Made by a program: the position numbers and the translations under genes. Below the pieces are notes generated by a model, which was not told the DNA's origin, did no database searches, and saw nothing but the letters and a program-made list of their open reading frames with translations. From NCBI GenBank assembly GCA_017996595.1, contig JAGOGT010000023.1, positions 1 to 9,650 on the forward strand: a stretch of DNA of 9,650 nt. Reading direction: 5' to 3'. Shown piece after piece: positions 7,251 to 9,650 of this stretch (position 1 is its first letter; each line of letters starts with the position of its first letter). The DNA comes from Candidatus Cloacimonadota bacterium. GTDB taxonomy: Bacteria > Cloacimonadota > Cloacimonadia > Cloacimonadales > Cloacimonadaceae.

Positions 7251-8042
7251 ATGAACGACAGCAAACCTGTACTGCAGGAAAGGGCCATATACTCCCGCGA
7301 AGAGCTGTGTGGCAACTATTTTATCCTCTGGATCTGGGATGAGGGTTTGGGCAAGAAATGCCGTCCCGGCCAGTTTTTCGAGCTTAGGGCACATGCCAGT
7401 TTGTCTGATCCCGAAAGCTCCAGGTGTTTACCGAAGCTCTTTAAGCCCATTTCCATCTACGATAATGCCGGCGGACGCATCGGCTTTTTTATAAAGAAAG
7501 TAGGCCAGGGAACCGCTTCTCTGGCGCGCTTGAAAGCCGGCGACATGCTGGAGCTGGTGGGGCCTCTGGGCAATGGCTTCCCCATCGTTTCGGGAAGAAG
7601 AATCCTCATGGTTAGCGGAGGCATCGGCTATCCGCCCCTCTGGTACCTGCAGAAAGAGCTCATCAACCACAATCTCATCTTTTGGCTGCATGGCGGTGCC
7701 TCGCAAGACGACATCTTCCCCTGCGACGAAGTTTGGACGGTGGATGGCTCCATCGGGCACAAAGGCTTGGTTACAGACGGCCTGGAAGCTCTGCTAAGCT
7801 CCAAACAGATCGATCTGATCTTCAGTTGCGGCCCCATTCCCATGCTGAAGCAAATTGCAGCGATCGCCACCAGCCGCGGTATCGAGCACTACGCCTCTTT
7901 GGAAGCCTATATGGCCTGTGGCATCGGAGTTTGCCACGGTTGCGCCGTTCCCGTGGGCACAGAGAACGATTGGACTTATCTCCGCGCCTGTAAGGAAGGC
8001 CCGGTATTCAACGCCGCGGATGTGCTGTGGGAGATGCTATAA
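7251..8042 (+). CDS. pyrK: Dihydroorotate dehydrogenase B, electron-transfer subunit
   Basis: FAD and [2Fe-2S] protein that passes electrons from PyrD to NAD+, forming the PyrD2PyrK2 class 1B complex. ATG 7251 is preferred: AGGA (7239-7242) is 8 nt upstream and the 263-residue product is close to Bacillus PyrK (about 256). An in-frame ATG at 7221 would overlap pyrC and lacks a ribosome binding site. Flavin-binding motifs are RPGQFFELR (from Arg38) and the KPISIYDN segment. A ferredoxin-reductase-type NAD segment follows (LMVSGGIGYPPLWYL). The cluster ligands are Cys223, Cys228, Cys231 and Cys247, in the pattern C-x4-C-x2-C-x15-C followed by KEGPVF. All are present. It lies between pyrC (4-nt gap) and pyrD (1-nt overlap), the expected partnership. 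Confidence 0.95.
   Translation: MNDSKPVLQERAIYSREELCGNYFILWIWDEGLGKKCRPGQFFELRAHASLSDPESSRCLPKLFKPISIYDNAGGRIGFFIKKVGQGTASLARLKAGDMLELVGPLGNGFPIVSGRRILMVSGGIGYPPLWYLQKELINHNLIFWLHGGASQDDIFPCDEVWTVDGSIGHKGLVTDGLEALLSSKQIDLIFSCGPIPMLKQIAAIATSRGIEHYASLEAYMACGIGVCHGCAVPVGTENDWTYLRACKEGPVFNAADVLWEML
8029..8033 (+). promoter_or_regulatory. Ribosome binding site of pyrD inside pyrK
   Basis: GGGAG lies 8 nt before ATG 8042, within the last codons of pyrK. The stop and start overlap as TAATG (8040-8044), a typical arrangement for translational coupling of two subunits made in equal amounts. It favours ATG 8042 over the in-frame GTG at 8027, which overlaps the site. Confidence 0.6.
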
Positions 8043-8944
8043 TGAATATGGAAACCAAACTTGGCCGCATTACGCTCGCCAGCCCTGTTACCGTAGCCTC
8101 CGGAACTTTCGATCTGGAAAATCTGGAATTCTTTGGACAGGAATGGCTGGGCGCCTTCGTATGCAAAACCATCACTCGCAACCCCAAAGTGGGAAATCCT
8201 CCCACCCGGCTTTATGAAACTGAAGCCGGGCTCATCAATTCCATTGGCCTCCAGAATCCCGGCCTGGATAGCTTCATCGACACCAATCTGCCCAAGCTGC
8301 GGGAAACGCTGAATATCCCTGTTATCGTTAGTTTATCGGGTACCAGCATCGAAGAATTCGCCCTTATCTTACAGCGATTGGAGCGTGAAGAGGGCATCGC
8401 GGGTTATGAGATCAATGTCTCCTGTCCCAATGTGGCCAATGAAGGCATCGCCTTTGGCGTGGATCCTTTGGTGGTAAATACTCTTTGCAAAACCCTGGCT
8501 CCGCTCACCCAGCGCGAATTGATCATCAAGCTCAGTCCCAATGTAACCGATATTGCCGCCATCGCTCTTGCCGCAGAATCCGGCGGGGCAAGCAGTTTAG
8601 CCCTCATCAATACCATTTGGGGCATGGCTATAGACTGGAATAGCGGTGCCTCCAGAATAAAAAAAGGCATCGGAGGCTACAGCGGCATCGGCATCAAACC
8701 CCTGGCACTGGCTTTAACCTACAAGGCTGCCCAGGCCGTAAAAATTCCCATCATCGCCATGGGCGGGATCTATAACTGGATGGATGCCCTGGAATTCATG
8801 TGGGCAGGCGCTTCTGCCGTGGCCATCGGCACCGCGAATTTCATCGATCCCCTCACCGTTCCGAAAGTCCATAATGGCTTGCAGCAATTTCTGAATGAAC
8901 GGCAGCTTACATTAGATGATATCATAGGTAAGTGCAAAGCATAA
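8042..8944 (+). CDS. pyrD: Dihydroorotate dehydrogenase B, catalytic subunit
   Basis: FMN-containing TIM-barrel subunit that oxidises dihydroorotate to orotate. Its 300 residues fit the soluble class 1 enzymes (about 300-311), and there is no N-terminal membrane extension as in quinone-linked class 2. Seen motifs: ASG (19-21), Lys42 in CKTITRNPKVGNPP, NSIGLQNPG (66-74), and INVSCPN (124-130) with Cys128 as the class 1 active-site base. NTIWGMAID and IIAMGGIYNWMDALEF near the C-terminus match the FMN-phosphate region. The adjacent pyrK makes this class 1B (NAD+ as acceptor), which needs neither quinone nor fumarate and suits anaerobes. The usual GLSGPAIKP segment reads GGYSGIGIKP here, a mild deviation. 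The TAA abuts the stop of the convergent nuclease gene with no base between. Confidence 0.96.
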   Translation: MNMETKLGRITLASPVTVASGTFDLENLEFFGQEWLGAFVCKTITRNPKVGNPPTRLYETEAGLINSIGLQNPGLDSFIDTNLPKLRETLNIPVIVSLSGTSIEEFALILQRLEREEGIAGYEINVSCPNVANEGIAFGVDPLVVNTLCKTLAPLTQRELIIKLSPNVTDIAAIALAAESGGASSLALINTIWGMAIDWNSGASRIKKGIGGYSGIGIKPLALALTYKAAQAVKIPIIAMGGIYNWMDALEFMWAGASAVAIGTANFIDPLTVPKVHNGLQQFLNERQLTLDDIIGKCKA

Positions 8945-9430
8945 TCAGGATTTATACCTTCTGAATATCCAGGGTGGGACAGGCTGCCGGTCAGCCCATA
9001 GCCCCACCCTTTTATTTCTGGCCATAGTTTCCAGATTGGATAGGGTTTTATCCTGGTTATAATGCTTATAGTGCCAGGCCATTCCTGCCTTCAGGATCTC
9101 GTGATTGAGGTTTTTGCCCCCGCCATAATACACGGTTCCCAGATAGCGGCCATACTGATCCTTCTTTTTGTAGCTTACCCTAACCTGGCGGTTATATATC
9201 TGTGCCGAAGTGAATTGCTTTGCTCTTTTACCATAAGCCTGCCTGGCTTCAGGGCAATCCACCCCATCCAGGCGAATCTTGTATTCACGCTTGTTTTGCA
9301 CCACTATAAAGGTATCGCCGTCGGAAACTTTCACCACTTTCCCGGATATAGTTTTTGCCTGGCATGATATCATGCACAGGCATATACCTATGGCGATCAG
9401 CAGCTTGCCACATAGTTTGCTTTTTAGCAT
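8945..9430 (-). CDS. Thermonuclease (SNase-like) family protein, probable lipoprotein
   Basis: Predicted secreted or membrane-anchored nuclease of 161 residues. The ATG (complement of 9428-9430) has GGAGAG (complement of 9437-9442) 6 nt upstream. The N-terminus has Lys3, Lys5 and Lys9, a hydrophobic stretch (about 10-22) and MIS before Cys23, a passable lipobox. The SNase fold is clear: SDGDTF (36-41) with metal-site Asp39, then IRLDGVDCPE carrying Arg53, Asp58 and Glu61, and DQYGRYLG with Arg95. These correspond to Arg35, Asp40, Glu43 and Arg87 of staphylococcal nuclease, so catalysis is likely retained. A Cys follows Asp58 where the staphylococcal enzyme has Thr. Cleavage of extracellular DNA or RNA for nutrition is the usual guess; the true role is not shown. 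It is convergent with pyrD, and its 3' part contains the probable pyr operon terminator on the opposite strand. Confidence 0.92.
   Translation of the reverse strand: MLKSKLCGKLLIAIGICLCMISCQAKTISGKVVKVSDGDTFIVVQNKREYKIRLDGVDCPEARQAYGKRAKQFTSAQIYNRQVRVSYKKKDQYGRYLGTVYYGGGKNLNHEILKAGMAWHYKHYNQDKTLSNLETMARNKRVGLWADRQPVPPWIFRRYKS
8971..9017 (+). terminator. Probable intrinsic terminator of the pyr operon, inside the antisense nuclease gene
   Basis: AGGGTGGG (8971-8978) pairs with CCCACCCT (9003-9010), and a second stem GGCTG/CAGCC (8982-8986 with 8992-8996) is nested inside with a 5-nt loop. TTTTATTT (9010-9017) follows, so it works for + strand transcripts only. It begins 27 nt after the pyrD stop. 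The same bases encode part of the C-terminal region of the nuclease on the other strand. Confidence 0.6.
9362..9375. repeat. 14-bp perfect palindrome in the nuclease signal-peptide region
   Basis: GCATGATATCATGC is its own reverse complement. It lies within the codons around the lipobox of the nuclease. Its 10-bp core ATGATATCAT also occurs near the 3' end of pyrD (8916-8925). No function can be assigned. Confidence 0.5.
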
Positions 9431-9458
9431 CTTGTTCTCTCCATGTATCTTACCGTGA

Positions 9459-9495
9459 GATGCCCATGCGATCCCCGGGCAAATGCATGGGCATC
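9459..9495. repeat. Inverted repeat upstream of the nuclease
   Basis: GATGCCCATGC (9459-9469) and GCATGGGCATC (9485-9495) are perfect 11-bp inverted arms around a 15-nt spacer containing CCCGGG. The element ends 28 bp before the nuclease ATG on the - strand. The same left arm can pair differently: CCATGCGAT (9464-9472) is perfectly complementary to ATCGCATGG (9504-9512). No T tract follows on either strand, so it is not a simple terminator. Candidate operator or leader RNA structure. Confidence 0.6.
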
Positions 9496-9518
9496 ACATG
9501 GTCATCGCATGGTGAAGA
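9486..9518. repeat. Tandem 11-bp CATGG repeats upstream of the nuclease
   Basis: Three consecutive 11-bp units, CATGGGCATCA, CATGGTCATCG and CATGGTGAAGA, lie head to tail. The first two match at 9 of 11 positions; the third keeps the CATGG core. A further copy in inverted orientation is at 9459-9468. The spacing is close to one DNA helical turn, as in arrays of protein-binding half-sites. Confidence 0.55.
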
Positions 9519-9561
9519 TAATGCCAGGGCTTACCTGCAACGGTTTCAGCGAGTGTTACAG

Positions 9562-9593
9562 GATAACCGGACTATTATCAATATGAGGTTATC
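9562..9593. repeat. Short inverted repeat near the right edge
   Basis: GATAACC (9562-9568) and GGTTATC (9587-9593) are perfect 7-bp arms with an 18-nt spacer. It lies just after the possible - strand stop codon at 9597-9599 but has no T tract. Weak evidence for function. Between it and the 11-bp repeats (9519-9561) I see nothing clear. Confidence 0.35.
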
Positions 9594-9596
9594 GCT

Positions 9597-9650
9597 TTAC
9601 TTCCCGTCTGTTTTGAAGCCGATGGGCTTGTTATCGTTCTGTCCCTGCAC
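9597..9650 (-). CDS. Possible last codons of a gene entering from the right edge
   Basis: Read on the - strand from base 9650, the frame is open for 17 codons and ends in TAA (9599-9597). The peptide ends NDNKPIGFKTDGK, a plausible hydrophilic C-terminus. It lies upstream of and in the same direction as the nuclease, about 170 bp away. The stretch is short enough to be chance and no family can be named. Confidence 0.25.
   Translation of the reverse strand: MQGQNDNKPIGFKTDGK

Overview
The window reads as ordinary bacterial chromosome: densely packed genes mostly on the + strand, clear AAGGAG-type ribosome binding sites, and intrinsic terminators between transcription units. It suggests a free-living, probably anaerobic Gram-negative-type bacterium of the Fibrobacterota/Chlorobiota/Bacteroidota neighbourhood. 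Cloacimonadota is my best guess, with low confidence. The grounds are large cell-envelope lipoproteins built from Ig-like domains, a lipoprotein combining chitobiase-type repeats with an FGE/SUMF1 module, and an NAD-linked (class 1B) dihydroorotate dehydrogenase. The strong Shine-Dalgarno sites and the TTGACC/TATAAT promoter argue against a typical Bacteroidota genome. No tRNA, rRNA, CRISPR array or insertion sequence was seen.

Layout. Positions 1-770 hold the 3' part of folD (one-carbon folate metabolism), cut by the window edge. A 796-residue lipoprotein of unknown function (794-3184) follows closely and ends at a strong terminator (3202-3236). A 309-bp intergenic stretch carries an imperfect direct repeat, a hairpin and a possible promoter. 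It leads into a second lipoprotein (3494-4855) with its own terminator (4881-4914).

A promoter at 4950-4976 then starts a tight pyrimidine operon: pyrB (5024-5962), pyrC (5978-7246), pyrK (7251-8042) and pyrD (8042-8944). Gaps are 15 nt, 4 nt and a 1-nt overlap. Together these genes take carbamoyl phosphate and aspartate to orotate. PyrB makes carbamoyl-aspartate, PyrC cyclises it to dihydroorotate, and PyrD with its electron-transfer partner PyrK oxidises that to orotate with NAD+. The carbamoyl-phosphate synthase, pyrE and pyrF are not in the window.

Directly after pyrD, with no intergenic base, a secreted or lipid-anchored thermonuclease-like gene runs on the - strand (8945-9430). The likely terminator of the pyr operon lies inside that gene. 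Upstream of the nuclease there is an unusual cluster of 11-bp repeats and competing inverted repeats (9459-9518). The right edge may hold the last codons of another - strand gene.

I found no clearly new multi-gene system. The items most worth a second look are the repeat cluster upstream of the nuclease, the terminator embedded in the antisense gene, a hairpin resembling a PyrR site beside the pyrB ribosome binding site, and the two unusual lipoproteins.
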